DNA of 64,000 nucleotides from Kitagawia praeruptora. Lineage: Eukaryota > Streptophyta > Magnoliopsida > Apiales > Apiaceae. The DNA lies in the NCBI GenBank assembly GCA_037693485.1, contig CM075346.1, positions 102,964,501-103,028,500 of the forward strand, given 5' to 3'. Both the position numbers and the translations under genes were made by a program. Each line of letters begins with the position of its first letter. The first letter of the stretch is position 1. This document shows, one piece after another, positions 1 to 9,975 of this stretch. The notes under the pieces were generated by a model. The model was not told where the DNA came from. It saw only the letters and a program-made list of their open reading frames with translations, and ran no database searches.

Positions 1-436
1 GAACAAAACAATTTACGGAACAATACAATTTTTTTTGGGAATTATGGTTTTTAATTAATTTTCTGGGAAAACAAAATATTTTTTTTTTAATTTTTTGGAC
101 CTTATACGTCGGTTGTTTAGAAGAACCGACGTAAAAGATAACAATATACATCGGTTGTTTAGAAGAATCGACGTAAAAGATAACAATATACATCGGTTGT
201 TTAGAAGAACCGACGTAAAAGATAACAATATACGTCGGTTGTTTACAGGAACCGACGTAATAGATAACAATATACGTCGGTTGTTTAGAAGAACCGACGT
301 AAAAGATAACAATATACGTCGCCTTTTTAACCGATGTAAAAGACTCTGACCTTATACGTCGCCAGCCCATACATCGCCATTTAACCGATGTATAAGGCCT
401 ATTTAACCGATGTATAAGGTCATTTTTCTACTAGTG
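1..436. mobile_element. CACTA (EnSpm) transposon, terminal part only
   Basis: The stretch ends in the inverted complement of a CACTA terminus: read on the minus strand from 436 it starts CACTAGTAGAAAAATGACC. Short direct and inverted copies of CCGATGTA/ACGTCGG fill the interior, as expected for the subterminal transposase-binding repeats of this superfamily. The other terminus and any transposase lie outside the window, so the 3-bp target duplication cannot be tested. Confidence 0.7.
107..345. repeat. 42-bp subterminal tandem repeat of the CACTA element
   Basis: About five and a half copies of a 42-bp unit. Each contains ACGTCGGTT followed after a short spacer by its inverse AACCGACGT, so every unit can fold into a small hairpin. 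Units differ by single substitutions. Because 42 is a multiple of 3 the array reads open on both strands; those ORFs are not genes. Confidence 0.85.
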
Positions 437-757
437 CACATATTTCAACATGGAAACTGGTTCCTACATACTAGGATCTAGAACCTTCTTCTAGGCGGTG
501 ACTTGCCCACCAAGTCACCTAAATCTACTACGATTCTAAGGCTTCTCAGCCTATATAAAGGGTCTGACCCCTCATTAATTCTCAGAACTACGTCTTGGCT
601 TGATTCTCAATAACGAGATACGTAGGCACTCTGTGAGGACCGATCAGTCTCGAACACGGAAACAGCCATAAAAGCTCGAAGCTCACCAACCCCTTTGCAT
701 TGAATACACACAAACCCTAGCCGCACTATTCATAACCTAGTTTTTATTCCACAATAG
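437..757 (+). mobile_element. Ty3/gypsy LTR fragment (Tat/Ogre-like)
   Basis: A TATA box (TATATAAAG, about 552-560) is followed by the motif GATACGTAGGCA (about 617-628). The same arrangement occurs in the LTR at 39520-40227 (AACTACGT..TTGGCTTGATTC, then GATACGTAGGCA), so this is a related R/U5 region. No primer binding site or gag follows: the fragment stops at about 757 against an unrelated repeat. Confidence 0.6.
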
Positions 758-1160
758 GCGTCCTGATTTTTAAACGCTAACGCGTTTAAAAATCAGGATA
801 AATTAGGGTTTTGGGTCTAGGGTTTAGGGTTGGTTTAGGGTTGTAAACAACCCTAAACCCCAAATTCGTTTACAGTTTATTTGTCGTTCCAAAGATTTCT
901 AAACCCAAAATGGAAACGTTGAACCCCAAAGGTTAACCGTTGAAACCATGAAATTTTAATAAAAAAATTGAATCCGGCGACATGATTTTTAAACGCTAAC
1001 GCGTTTAAAAATCAGGATAAGTTAGGGTTTAGGCTCTAGGCTTTAGGGTTGTTTACCTAAACCCTAAACCCTAAGTTCGTATACGGTTTATTCGTTGTTC
1101 CAGATATTTCTAAACCCAAAATGGAAACGTTGAACCCCAAAGTTAATTATTGAAACCGTA
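758..1160. repeat. Tandem repeat with perfect palindromes and telomere-like CCCTAAA tracts
   Basis: Two units of roughly 215 bp. Each starts with a palindrome (about 768-799 and 982-1013; arms TGATTTTTAAACGC and its complement around TAAC), then runs of TTTAGGGTT/AACCCTAAA, then a conserved tail mentioning AACCCAAAATGGAAACG. The same unit occurs in opposite orientation at about 37560-38010, inside the element with long terminal inverted repeats. Confidence 0.75.
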
Positions 1161-1911
1161 AATTTAATTAAAATTTTAATTTTAAAATTAAGAAAAATGA
1201 CAATTTATTTATAAACTTTTTTTTGAAACCAATTTATTTATAAACTTTTAATATTATTTGAATAAAGGGTAAAAATCCCGATAATTAGCAAGTATCGGAT
1301 AGTAGTGTCCAAATACTTAGTAACCATCAAATAGTAGTCCAGATACTTACCAACCATCGTGTAAGCTGCATTTTTTTTTAAAAAAAATATAAAGAAGAGC
1401 ACGCATTTGTCTAATGCGTGTACTTCATTTTGTTTACAACATGACAAGCATTAGCATAATGCGTACACAGTGGATTTAAAAAAAAAAAAAAACTACACGC
1501 ATTACTGTAATGCGCATTCCGTGGGCAAAAAAGGGGATCTCTCGCGCAGAACTGCATTTTGGACACTTGGACTCCAAAAGTGGTGTATTTTGGACATTTT
1601 TTCTTTCCTTTTTCTGAAATTTTCTAATAAATTAATGTAATTTGTAATATAATATATCATTAAAAAATATTCATAGCAATAAATTAAATTTTAAAAATTA
1701 AAGCGATCAACATTTTTTAATGATTTGTCAGTAATTTTTAAAAAATTGAACGATTTTTAAAATACTGTATAGAATCAAAATTATAATTACTTGGCATCCT
1801 GTTATTTTTCGCTAATATTTTTTTTTGCATGCTACTTATATATCCGTAACTTTTTGTTTGCAAATTTTATATATTAGTAACTTCGTTTCGGTTTAATCCA
1901 ATTCAAAAAAG
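1161..1911. other. AT-rich stretch without a gene
   Basis: No supportable coding region. About 1390-1515 has three scattered copies of CATTA..AATGCG motifs separated by homopolymer A/T runs, resembling the arms seen at 38620-38860. The remainder is AT-rich filler. Confidence 0.5.
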
Positions 1912-2083
1912 AAAAATGCTAGAGGTACCAAATTGGGTACCAAAAATTGTTACCAAATGAATGTGATTGGTTATAATTAAAATGGCCCCGCCAGGGCCAT
2001 CCAATTAAAACATTACAATTTACCAAATCACTCATAACATGTCATTTGGGAACTTTTTTGGGGAATAAATTTGGGGTCCCTTG
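1912..2083. mobile_element. MITE-like inverted-repeat element
   Basis: The left arm (about 1921 on, GGTACCAAATTGGGTACC) matches the complement of the right arm (ending about 2082, AAATTTGGGGTCCC) imperfectly over about 40 bp. The central region contains GGCCCCGCCAGGGCC. The start GAAAAATGCTAG resembles the start of the larger element at 18771. No target duplication is evident. Confidence 0.4.
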
Positions 2084-2764
2084 TCACAGTCTGTTTTGGC
2101 CTCTCGAGATACGTTATCAAAGAAGGTACCCGACAATCAATGACAGCCTTGACAGGTTGACAGGCTAATGGAGTAATACTCTATTGCACCGAAAATGTGA
2201 AACAACGCTACTAGTATATGTAAATCAGTCACTCGGCCTAATAATCCCCTTCCCCACTCTCTCTTTTTATTGTTTCTTTACCTTTTTTGACTGAGTGACA
2301 CTTGCAGGCTACTACATTCCTCCAAATTTTATACTCCGTACTACTACTGTATTGTGAGATTTTAGTGCTAATTGGAATATTTTAAATCGAGTAATTTTTA
2401 ATTTAAAATATAATAGATGATTGGAAAAAGAATACTTATAAGTGAATTAGATGTTTGAATAAATTTATCTATAAATTAGTGAAGCATTTTGTTAAATTAA
2501 ATTATAAAATTAATTATTTAATAGAATAATCCTAATACATGCACTTCAATTAAAAAGATATTTAAAAAATAAATTTTAAATTTTAAATTATTAAACAAGC
2601 AATAAGAAACAATAAAAAAATAAGTGGAGAAACGTCATTATTAACAATCAACTTATCAACATATAAATTATAAATTAAATTAATAAATTGAATTAACCAA
2701 CACCTTTGATATAGGTTCTTATAACTTATAAGCAATAGGTGGGCTTATTCTTTTGGCCAAACAT
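2084..2764. other. Non-coding, AT-rich; ends in a truncated MITE-like terminus
   Basis: No gene seen. The last ~70 bp (GGCCAAACATGTCC on plus) look like the terminus of a MITE of the GTTTGGCCAAAA type, but no matching left end could be found. It directly abuts the geminivirus-like remnant. Confidence 0.4.
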
Positions 2765-3148
2765 GTCCTTAGATTTCGACGGCCAAACTCATGATAAGAA
2801 ATGTTCCCTGGATCTCAACACTCTTCGGGAGTATGAACTTCTTCTTTCAGTAGGCTAACGACTTTCCCACTGCAGGCATGGTAACATATCCCAGATTGAA
2901 TAAATTCTGTCCCGGTGCATACATATACTGGCAGAACTTCATTAAAATGGCGTGTCCTAAAAACTCGGCGACGATTACTTACACCGGGCTTCCAGGAAGA
3001 TTTTCAGGATGTGCTCCATATACGGGGCCTTCTAAATCGATCTGGAACGTAGTTCCTATGTCTCTGATAGGAGGAATAGCGAACATCACGAGAATATTGG
3101 TTGATGTGAACAATCGTTGATTTTCCACTTGACAACAGAGTCGAACAT
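2765..3148 (-). pseudogene. Degenerate geminivirus-like nuclear shuttle protein (BV1) remnant
   Basis: Read on the minus strand from an ATG at 3148, this stretch shows in separate short frames an Arg/Tyr-rich segment (about 3120-3005, including QRHRNYVPDRFRRPR) and a later segment (PAVGKSLAY, then KSVEIQGT) that resemble the basic N-terminus and first folded part of begomovirus nuclear shuttle proteins. At least two frame changes and several stops interrupt it. The match is weak on its own. Position supports it: it lies on the opposite strand from the movement-protein-like ORF, with the origin-like hairpin between them, which is the DNA-B gene order. It is cut off at about 2765. A plus-strand ORF (2878-3120) covers the same bases and is treated as a shadow. 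Confidence 0.45.
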
Positions 3149-3338
3149 TTATTTATAATTGGTGGGAGCGACAACTTTTTGAATTTGGGCGGGATTCCAC
3201 CAAATTCAAATTTAAATATATTAATAAATTAATTGTTATTTTTTTAAAATCTCAAACATGGTAAATAAATATATTTTCAATTTATTTACTGAATTACTTT
3301 TGCTTATAATCAGTTACTGTAGCAGGTAAAACAATTTC
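3149..3338. other. Intergenic stretch between NSP-like remnant and origin-like hairpin
   Basis: AT-rich and without an ORF. A TATA-like sequence (TTATAAATAA on the minus strand, about 3149-3158) sits just upstream of the minus-strand ATG of the NSP-like remnant. Confidence 0.35.
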
Positions 3339-3376
3339 GGGGTTAAACCAGGTAATATTAATACCGGTTTAACCCC
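3339..3376 (-). promoter_or_regulatory. Geminivirus-type stem-loop replication origin (relic)
   Basis: Perfect 11-bp inverted repeat: GGGGTTAAACC at 3339-3349 and GGTTTAACCCC at 3366-3376. The loop on the minus strand contains TAATATTAC (plus-strand GTAATATTA, 3352-3360), the exact nonanucleotide nicked by geminivirus Rep. In DNA-B the movement protein is on the strand complementary to the one carrying TAATATTAC, downstream of the common region. Here the BC1-like ORF is on plus and the nonanucleotide on minus, as expected. No Rep gene is present, so any function would need Rep in trans. Confidence 0.75.
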
Positions 3377-3741
3377 CCTGCGGGTCCACAAAAAATTAAT
3401 ATATATTATCAGTGTAACAGTACTGACACATGTAAAAGCAAAAAGCAGAACAATACAAAGCGTGTCAGAGAAGCTTACTATTTTATTTTTCCTTTTCTTT
3501 TAATAAATGCTACAGTAATTAGGGCAACACTCTGCACGTCATTGATGGGACAGTTTTGAGAGTGTTGCAAGTGAACAGTGGAGTGTTGCACCTACGTGTC
3601 ACTTTCTCATAGGCTGGAACCCATTTTTCCTTTTCTTTTAATCAATAAATCGGATTTACAACACCCTTGAACATTACATCTCCAAACTTTACCTTTTCAC
3701 ACCGGGGCCCACTTTGCATAACGCATACACTTTTCTTTTAT

Positions 3742-3818
<77 letters not shown>

Positions 3819-3878
3819 GTATATATATACGTGTATCAAATTACACCCACATCATCGTCGAATTAACAGCCTGCACAC
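3377..3878. other. Leader region upstream of the movement-protein-like ORF
   Basis: No ORF supported. It holds a GC-richer patch (3371-3390), a repeated word AGTGTTGCA around 3560-3590, and a TATA-like TTATAAATA at about 3740-3748 running into a TA microsatellite. Confidence 0.4.
3747..3836. repeat. (TA)n microsatellite
   Basis: About 35 uninterrupted TA dinucleotides to 3817, then TA tracts broken by CG. The ORF that reads YIYIYI through it is an artefact. Confidence 0.95.
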
Positions 3879-4200
3879 ATGGAATCAGATACAATTACAG
3901 ATATGTATCATAAATCAAAGCAATATGAATATAAAATCTCCATTTCATATCAGAACATCACTATGCAGTTCCCGTCTATTACCGAAACAACATATCATCT
4001 ACTCAGACGTAGATGTATGAAAATAAATCACTGCCAGATTGAATATCATCCCCAGGTGCCGTTCAACGCTACTGGAACTGTACGAGTGGAAATACATGAT
4101 ACCGGACTACATCTTGACGCCACGCTTCAAGCTAAGTACACGTTCCCCGTAATTGCCCACATTAAATTAAATTTCTTTTCTAGTTCTTATTTTTCTACCT
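3879..4200 (+). pseudogene. Geminivirus BC1-like movement protein, 5' part (split by Athila insertion)
   Basis: The ATG at 3879 opens 107 codons up to the insertion. The segment around residues 45-75 contains CMKINHCQIEY and VPFNATGTVRVEIHD, and about residue 100 reads FFSSSYFS. I recognise this pattern from begomovirus BC1 proteins, the 30K-superfamily proteins that move viral DNA through plasmodesmata at the cell periphery. The start is chosen because the N-terminus aligns in length with that family (about 290-300 residues in full). The ORF lies 500 bp downstream of the origin-like hairpin in the expected orientation. It is broken after 4200 by an Athila element with TSD TACCT and continues in the same frame at 14465. 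The copy is endogenous and very probably non-functional. Confidence 0.8.
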
Positions 4201-6439
4201 TGATGTGCCGAAAATAAGACAATTTAAATCGCAAGCGCACGATCATCGTTTTAGTATTTATGATTCGTTCCACAGGGACTAATATTTTCGCAAACCTTAA
4301 TTTTAATTTAATCGAACCAGAACAATTTTGGTTTTTTGGAAATTTTGATTTTTACCAATTACTTCTTAATTTTAAACTCTAATTTATTCTAATTAAAAAC
4401 AAATTCTAATTTATTTTAAAACTGAATTAATCTAAAAATTATTCTAAACAATTCTAAATTCAAATTAAACTAGATTTTGTTTTAAGAAATTATTAACAGA
4501 AAACCTAATTTTTAATTATCACTACTTAAAATTTAAAAACGATTTTTATTAATAGAAAATTTTAATAAAATTTTGGCATGAATTCTTGTTAGACATAGAC
4601 AGCAACTCTAATTCAACACCACATACAACCCAGTAACTAATTCGACTCAGTAGATGACTCGCAAAAGGACTCGGCAAGTAACAGCAAAAATCGAAACCAA
4701 ACTCTGAAAACACGAATCAACTTGGCAAAACAATTAACAAACAAAACTCATAAACCATCAATAACAACTGGGAAGTAAATGACTCGACTTCTACTACACA
4801 GACTAAATTACTCAATTTCATTTTCACAAACTGCAATACAAGACTCGAATTTAAATCAACCAAAAACAAAATTTAAAAACTGAACTTGTAACTCATCGGA
4901 CTTGGCAATACGGCTACAAAACCAGCAACAAAAACAGGGGAAAAACGAACTCAAAACTCGCCCAGTACTCAGCAAAACAAACACAAAGCAACTCAGGATT
5001 CGCAACACAATCAACGCAGACAAATAACAGCAATAACCCAGAAATTAAATTCAACAAAAACAAGTAAATCCAAAAAAACAACAACTACAACTCAGTGGCG
5101 ACTCAGCACACAAGCTTTGAACCGAAACTCAGCATAATAATTCAACTAACTGCTACCAACTCGCGAACTCAGAACTATACAATTTTACAAACTCAAAACA
5201 GGAACAAATACAACCGAAACAAGATTTGAAACTCAGCAGAACAAGAACAAGCTACGAAACAATCGAACTCAGACAACAGCAACAAATGCAACACAACAGC
5301 GAACACCATACACGATCAAACAACAAAATCGACTTCGAACTCAACTACTTATAATTGAAACGGAACATCAAACAACACTACTAAAACTCGTAACCTCGAA
5401 CTAAAGAAATCAGCTAATTGTAAACATCAATTAAAACATCTCAGTAAAACTTCAACATCGAATAAACTCGGTGCAATTTGAAATCAAAGCAACAAGTGGG
5501 TGTTTGGTTTTTATTCGACTAATAGCAAAAGAGAGAGAGAGAGATCGACGCGGGATGGTACAAGAACAGGGGAATGGGGAGATGGGATTGCAGCGATTTT
5601 ACTAGTAGAATCGAAGAGAGAATTGAAGAGAGAAGAGGGAGTTTGGCGTTTTTGGAGAGAAAGGAAACAGAGAAGAGTTGTGTTTGTGGGGAGAGACCTG
5701 TGTTTTATTTGTATGTTTTAACGAAAGTAGTGGTAGTAAAATAGAACTGAGGTTGGAGTTTACTACAAAATAATCAAATTCCAGCAGAAGAAAAATACGT
5801 ATATAATCAGTGTTTACAAGAGCCAAAAGAAAATTACAACTACAACATGGGAATGTACTTATACTAAGGGTCCTAATCTAATTCTAATTTAATGTGTTTC
5901 TTCTCCTGCATTGCTCTTCATTTTTATAGCATTTGATAGGCCTCCTTCTTTGACCAATTCAACCTGCTCATACAAATTATCAAAAATTCGGTGCCTGACA
6001 TTATTTTTTAGGAAAAGGCTCCGTAGAAATGCTTTTTAACTCGCACAACTTATAATCTTTAATTAATAAATAATTAATTTAATTCAGAAATTATAAAAAT
6101 AAATATCTAATATTATTAGATATTTATTAATATAATTTTCTAATTTAAATAACATATTTATAAAAAAAAATTAAATTCTTAAGTTCTGAGCTGCGGTCTA
6201 CTGAGGGTCTGGAACCGGACTCCTTAAGCTTTCCCTTTTGCACCAAACTCCTAATTCTTTTGCCTTTTTGCATTTTGGTCATTTTCTTCTCTTTTTGGCC
6301 CTTCCTTGCTCTTTATTCTTTTATTTTGCCATTTCTTTATTTTTCTTCAAATTTCCTGAAATGCAACAAAATAAATTATTAAAATACGAGTTCAAGCATT
6401 AAATAGGTAATAAAAATATGCAAAATTTTGCACTTATCA
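4201..6439 (-). repeat. 3' LTR of the Athila-like element
   Basis: Starts TGATGTGCCGAAAATAAG and ends GCACTTATCA on plus; nearly identical to 12222-14463. Short ORFs inside it recur in the other LTR and are not genes. On the minus strand the purine-rich GGGGGCAT immediately before it (about 6440-6450) is the likely polypurine tract. Confidence 0.92.
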
Positions 6440-8256
6440 AATGCCCCCATACCTATCTTTTGCTCGTCCTCGAGTAAAACAAAAACAAAAGGATATCTAG
6501 ATAAAAAATCCTATACTCTTTTTTGTAGGTGTAACGATTGCATTTGGCATATGCAACAAGTCGTTAAACCCCTAGGCAGCCCTAGTAGGACGAGTGTTGT
6601 CTCGTGAGGGTTTATATTGAATTTACCCACAAAATCCAATTTTTTTCTGCCAAGTCTCAAGTATGCAACATATCAAAGTACTTCACACAAGTAAACCTCA
6701 ATCGCACAATACTGAAAGTCTGTTCACTTACACATCATATGTACAAGACTATCCAAGTAAGCACACAGTCTATGTAGACAAAAAGATCATGAAATATATA
6801 TCAATGCCGCATTCAATGAGTAACATGCTATGGATAGAAAATCTCACATAACTCTCAAATCACACAAGTGTATAGGTGAAGTGTATTCGCTCAAGTTCAA
6901 TCAATTAAGTCATGTACTACCATATGCTTGGTTGTCCACCAAATCTCCACTACTTTGAATACATGCATGCACAAATCAAAAGGTCTTTGTTAAAGGTTGT
7001 AACATGGCTAAGGTGAAGGGTAGGGAATCAAGAAAAAGGCTAACAAGTGGCTAACTCGACAAACTAATAGAGCACAATGTTCATTTCTAATTAAAGCACT
7101 CAACATGAAATTTCGATCGTGTAAAAGCTGATCAGACTCTCACAAGCGTTAAACACCAAGCACATATTACCATGTACTTTTCCATTTTCATATTGCACAA
7201 AAACCAATGAACACAACTTTACTTGACCCTTTATTTTTATTTTATTTTCTTTCTTTATTTTCTTTATTTCTTTTTTCTTTCATTTTTTTTACAATATTCC
7301 CACCCAATTTTCACACTTTAACAAAGAAATCCCCGCACTATGCACTCACCAACCCCCAAATGAATCAAAATGCTCTACTAGTAAATCAAGAGAAGAATAA
7401 ACAAGTAGGCTCAAGAATTTAGATTGGTGATACACAAAAAAATAACGGATATAAAGCTCAAAGGGGTTCACTAGGGATAAATGATTCAAGGGTACTGTTT
7501 GGATAAATACGGTTAATCCTAGTGCCTTTATCATTTTTATGCATACAGATATCATGTAATCTCAAAATGGTTTAAAGCAAGTTCTAGAGCAACATGTCAA
7601 ATGATGAACTACACACAACAATAAAATTTGATCGATATAAAATGTACCAATCATAAATTAGGCTCAAGATCTCACAAGGTGAAAGCATGCTTCAGTACTC
7701 ACTAAATTTGACAAAGACACATCTCAAGTTTTATAATTTTCGCAAGCACGTACAAGGAATCATCAAGTAACAAATAACTTTCAGAGATATGACTTGTCAA
7801 ATAATCATGCAAAATAAGCTCACAAGATGTGTACATATCCTTGTTAACACACTATGAGACGAGGAAATTAATTTTCTAATTTTTTTAATTTTTTTTGGAT
7901 TTTTCAATTTTTATGTATTTACACTACACCCTCCCCCATACCTAAATCATGCATTGTCCTAAATGTATGCAAATAAAAAATGAGGTATGAACAAAAGTGA
8001 ACGAAAACTCCCCTGAAAATAAGCAATACAATTGTTCCTCTAGACTGAACATATCTTCAAGTTTTCCTTGCTTAATTCTTTCCAAATAGCACGAATACTC
8101 CCCTTAGCTTTTCTTTCCCCAAAATAAATTTAAGTCCGTGTCCACAACCTTTTCCTTGCCTTTATTACGCCCATTAGCTTCTTGCTCATCCATTTTCTCC
8201 CCCTCAGTTGGGTTATCCTGGAATGCATCATTTTGAATAAGTTGCAAATTTTTGAT
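6440..8256 (-). other. Athila 3' internal non-coding region
   Basis: About 1.8 kb between the second ORF and the 3' LTR. It contains the phrase CTAGGCAGCCCTAGTAGGACG (about 6571-6591), which I associate with Athila internal regions. The rest is low-complexity CA/AT-rich sequence with no supportable gene. Confidence 0.6.
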
Positions 8257-9531
8257 TTATGCAATGGACTCACGGATATGTGGCAACTCGTTCTCCAGTG
8301 ATTGGACCCGTGCAAGGAGTCTGTTGTATTCCGTTCTGGTTACAAGTGCATGTGGTTGAGTATGTTGCCCACTCTCATGTCCTGTTCGTGCTTCTCTCAA
8401 CTCTTGTCCAAAACTTCCACCGAGATGCGTATCTGCAAATGAAATCATCCTAGGTCCTTTGTCGGATGGTGCAATGAAAGTTCGTGAGCTTCCATCCTCT
8501 CGTGAAGCAAGTTGCCGACCACTGGTAAAGAGTGGTAAATCTGGAAAAAGATCCAGGGATTTTCTCTCTGGGAGGTTAAACTTGAATGGATTAAATGGCA
8601 CAAGACCCAAGTTTCCCTCGAATGTCTCGGGTTCGCTAGGTTTAATTCGTTTAGGATGAGGTAGAGCGGCTGATGTAGCAAACTCCTCATGTGGTGCTGC
8701 TCTTACTGGTCTTGGTAACAACGGAAGTGGAACAGTCTTTAGATATTCAGTTAGGACTGTAGGCACATCCGTATAGCTTTTATTGCTTATGTAATTAATT
8801 ACATTTGCCTTCACGGAAGAACATTCCACATCTCTACCATTGTCCAAGCGTATCCTGTCTGCATCACTCAAGAAATCATTTAATATTAGCTGCAATAATC
8901 TTGGATATAGACATTTGACCCTTTGAGTTTGGAAATCCCTTATTCCTAGTTGCTTCATCTTCAAAATGATTTGACCAAGCACTATCTTACCAAAATTAAT
9001 CCTCAAATTGTTGGCGACCGCATACCCTATCGTTTGAATAAATTCAGATATTCGATCTAGATTTGTTCTTTCTGAGGAAAAAACATGGTTAAGAATGTGG
9101 AAGAAGAAATTCCAATACTGGGTTAGATATGATCTAGAGAGATTACAAGTATTGAAATTACCATCTTGGTACCTTATAAGACGAAAGAACCTTTTAATCT
9201 GGTCAGGTGTAGGATCATAAACGAGATTTTCCATAGGAAAATGAAGAATTCGATTAACATCTCGTTCAGTGACCCTGATCGACCTACCAAACAGTTGATA
9301 TGTGATTGCACACCCGTCCTCTCCAGAAGTGTTAACCGCACTGCAATATAATTCACGCAAGGCATCATGGTTAAGCGGCACTGGTGTAACTAGAGCATAA
9401 CGAATTACTGAATGTTCATTTAGAAATTGTGCCCAAGCTCGAAACTGCTCATCCCGGATGGTGTTGATTTCCTGAATGGAAGTAGGATTAACTCTAGCGA
9501 TCAAGAAGCTTCCCTGCATTGCCATTTTCAA
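8257..9531 (-). CDS. Athila-type second ORF (plant transposon protein-like)
   Basis: An open 424-codon minus-strand frame starting at the ATG at 9531. Residues about 25-260 look globular (FGRSIRVTERDVNRILHFP, then a helical stretch around YLTQYWNFFFHILNHVFSS), the style of the putative plant transposon/Athila ORF1 proteins found downstream of pol in Athila elements. Residues 270-400 are low-complexity and Pro/Ser-rich, and the C-terminus (TEYNRLLARVQSLENELPH) may form a short coiled coil. There is no signal peptide or clear membrane span, so an envelope role is not supported. Its function is unknown in this family. It stays open although pol is deleted, so it may be under selection or simply young. 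Confidence 0.65.
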   Translation of the reverse strand: MKMAMQGSFLIARVNPTSIQEINTIRDEQFRAWAQFLNEHSVIRYALVTPVPLNHDALRELYCSAVNTSGEDGCAITYQLFGRSIRVTERDVNRILHFPMENLVYDPTPDQIKRFFRLIRYQDGNFNTCNLSRSYLTQYWNFFFHILNHVFSSERTNLDRISEFIQTIGYAVANNLRINFGKIVLGQIILKMKQLGIRDFQTQRVKCLYPRLLQLILNDFLSDADRIRLDNGRDVECSSVKANVINYISNKSYTDVPTVLTEYLKTVPLPLLPRPVRAAPHEEFATSAALPHPKRIKPSEPETFEGNLGLVPFNPFKFNLPERKSLDLFPDLPLFTSGRQLASREDGSSRTFIAPSDKGPRMISFADTHLGGSFGQELREARTGHESGQHTQPHALVTRTEYNRLLARVQSLENELPHIRESIA

Positions 9532-9975
9532 GACAGCTAGATTGTGAGATCTTTTCCCTGGGAGGTTGAAGTTTTCAGCAATTGTGTGTATATGCTCTGG
9601 ATATCTGAAATGATGATATTTAACACAGACAAAAGCTCATTGTTTATAAGGTTTCAAAGATTAGCGGGTTAGGTGTGATATAGTACAAGCTATCCGCTTT
9701 CTTTTCTTCTTTTAGCTTCAACCCTACTCTCTTTTGCCTCCAAAGTCCTCCTCGAGCCACACAATGCTCCTTCTTTTTCAACAAAAATATTTGCATGGCC
9801 CTTTTCTAAATCAATTTAGTGAAGGCGGAGTATCCATTTTCTCGATTATAAACATGCCATCACGAAAAGTATCAAGAGTACGTTTCTTAGTTTTTATTCT
9901 GCAAAAACAAAGAATCCTAAAAATTACAAAAAAATAAAAATAAGAAAAGGTAGAAAAACTCCCATAACAGATTGC
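9532..9975 (-). other. Athila internal spacer between the two ORFs
   Basis: No supportable coding region. This is the position where the rest of pol would lie in a complete element, so a large internal deletion is inferred nearby. Confidence 0.5.

Noticed and set aside
107..345. CRISPR-like array
   Set aside because: Units are contiguous with no unique spacers, and the context is a plant CACTA end.
2878..3120. 80-codon plus-strand ORF as a gene
   Set aside because: The minus strand of the same bases gives the NSP-like pattern and fits the viral gene order better; the plus product matches nothing I recognise.
3667..4020. 117-codon plus-strand ORF
   Set aside because: Half of it is translation of the TA microsatellite, and the rest is an out-of-frame shadow of the BC1-like ORF.
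5500..5826. Short ORFs in the Athila LTR on both strands, repeated at 13520-13835
   Set aside because: They lie in LTR sequence, differ by frame between the two LTRs and have no domain.
8257..9531. Retroviral envelope-like protein
   Set aside because: No signal peptide, transmembrane segment or cleavage site is visible; it fits the Athila-type extra ORF of unknown function.
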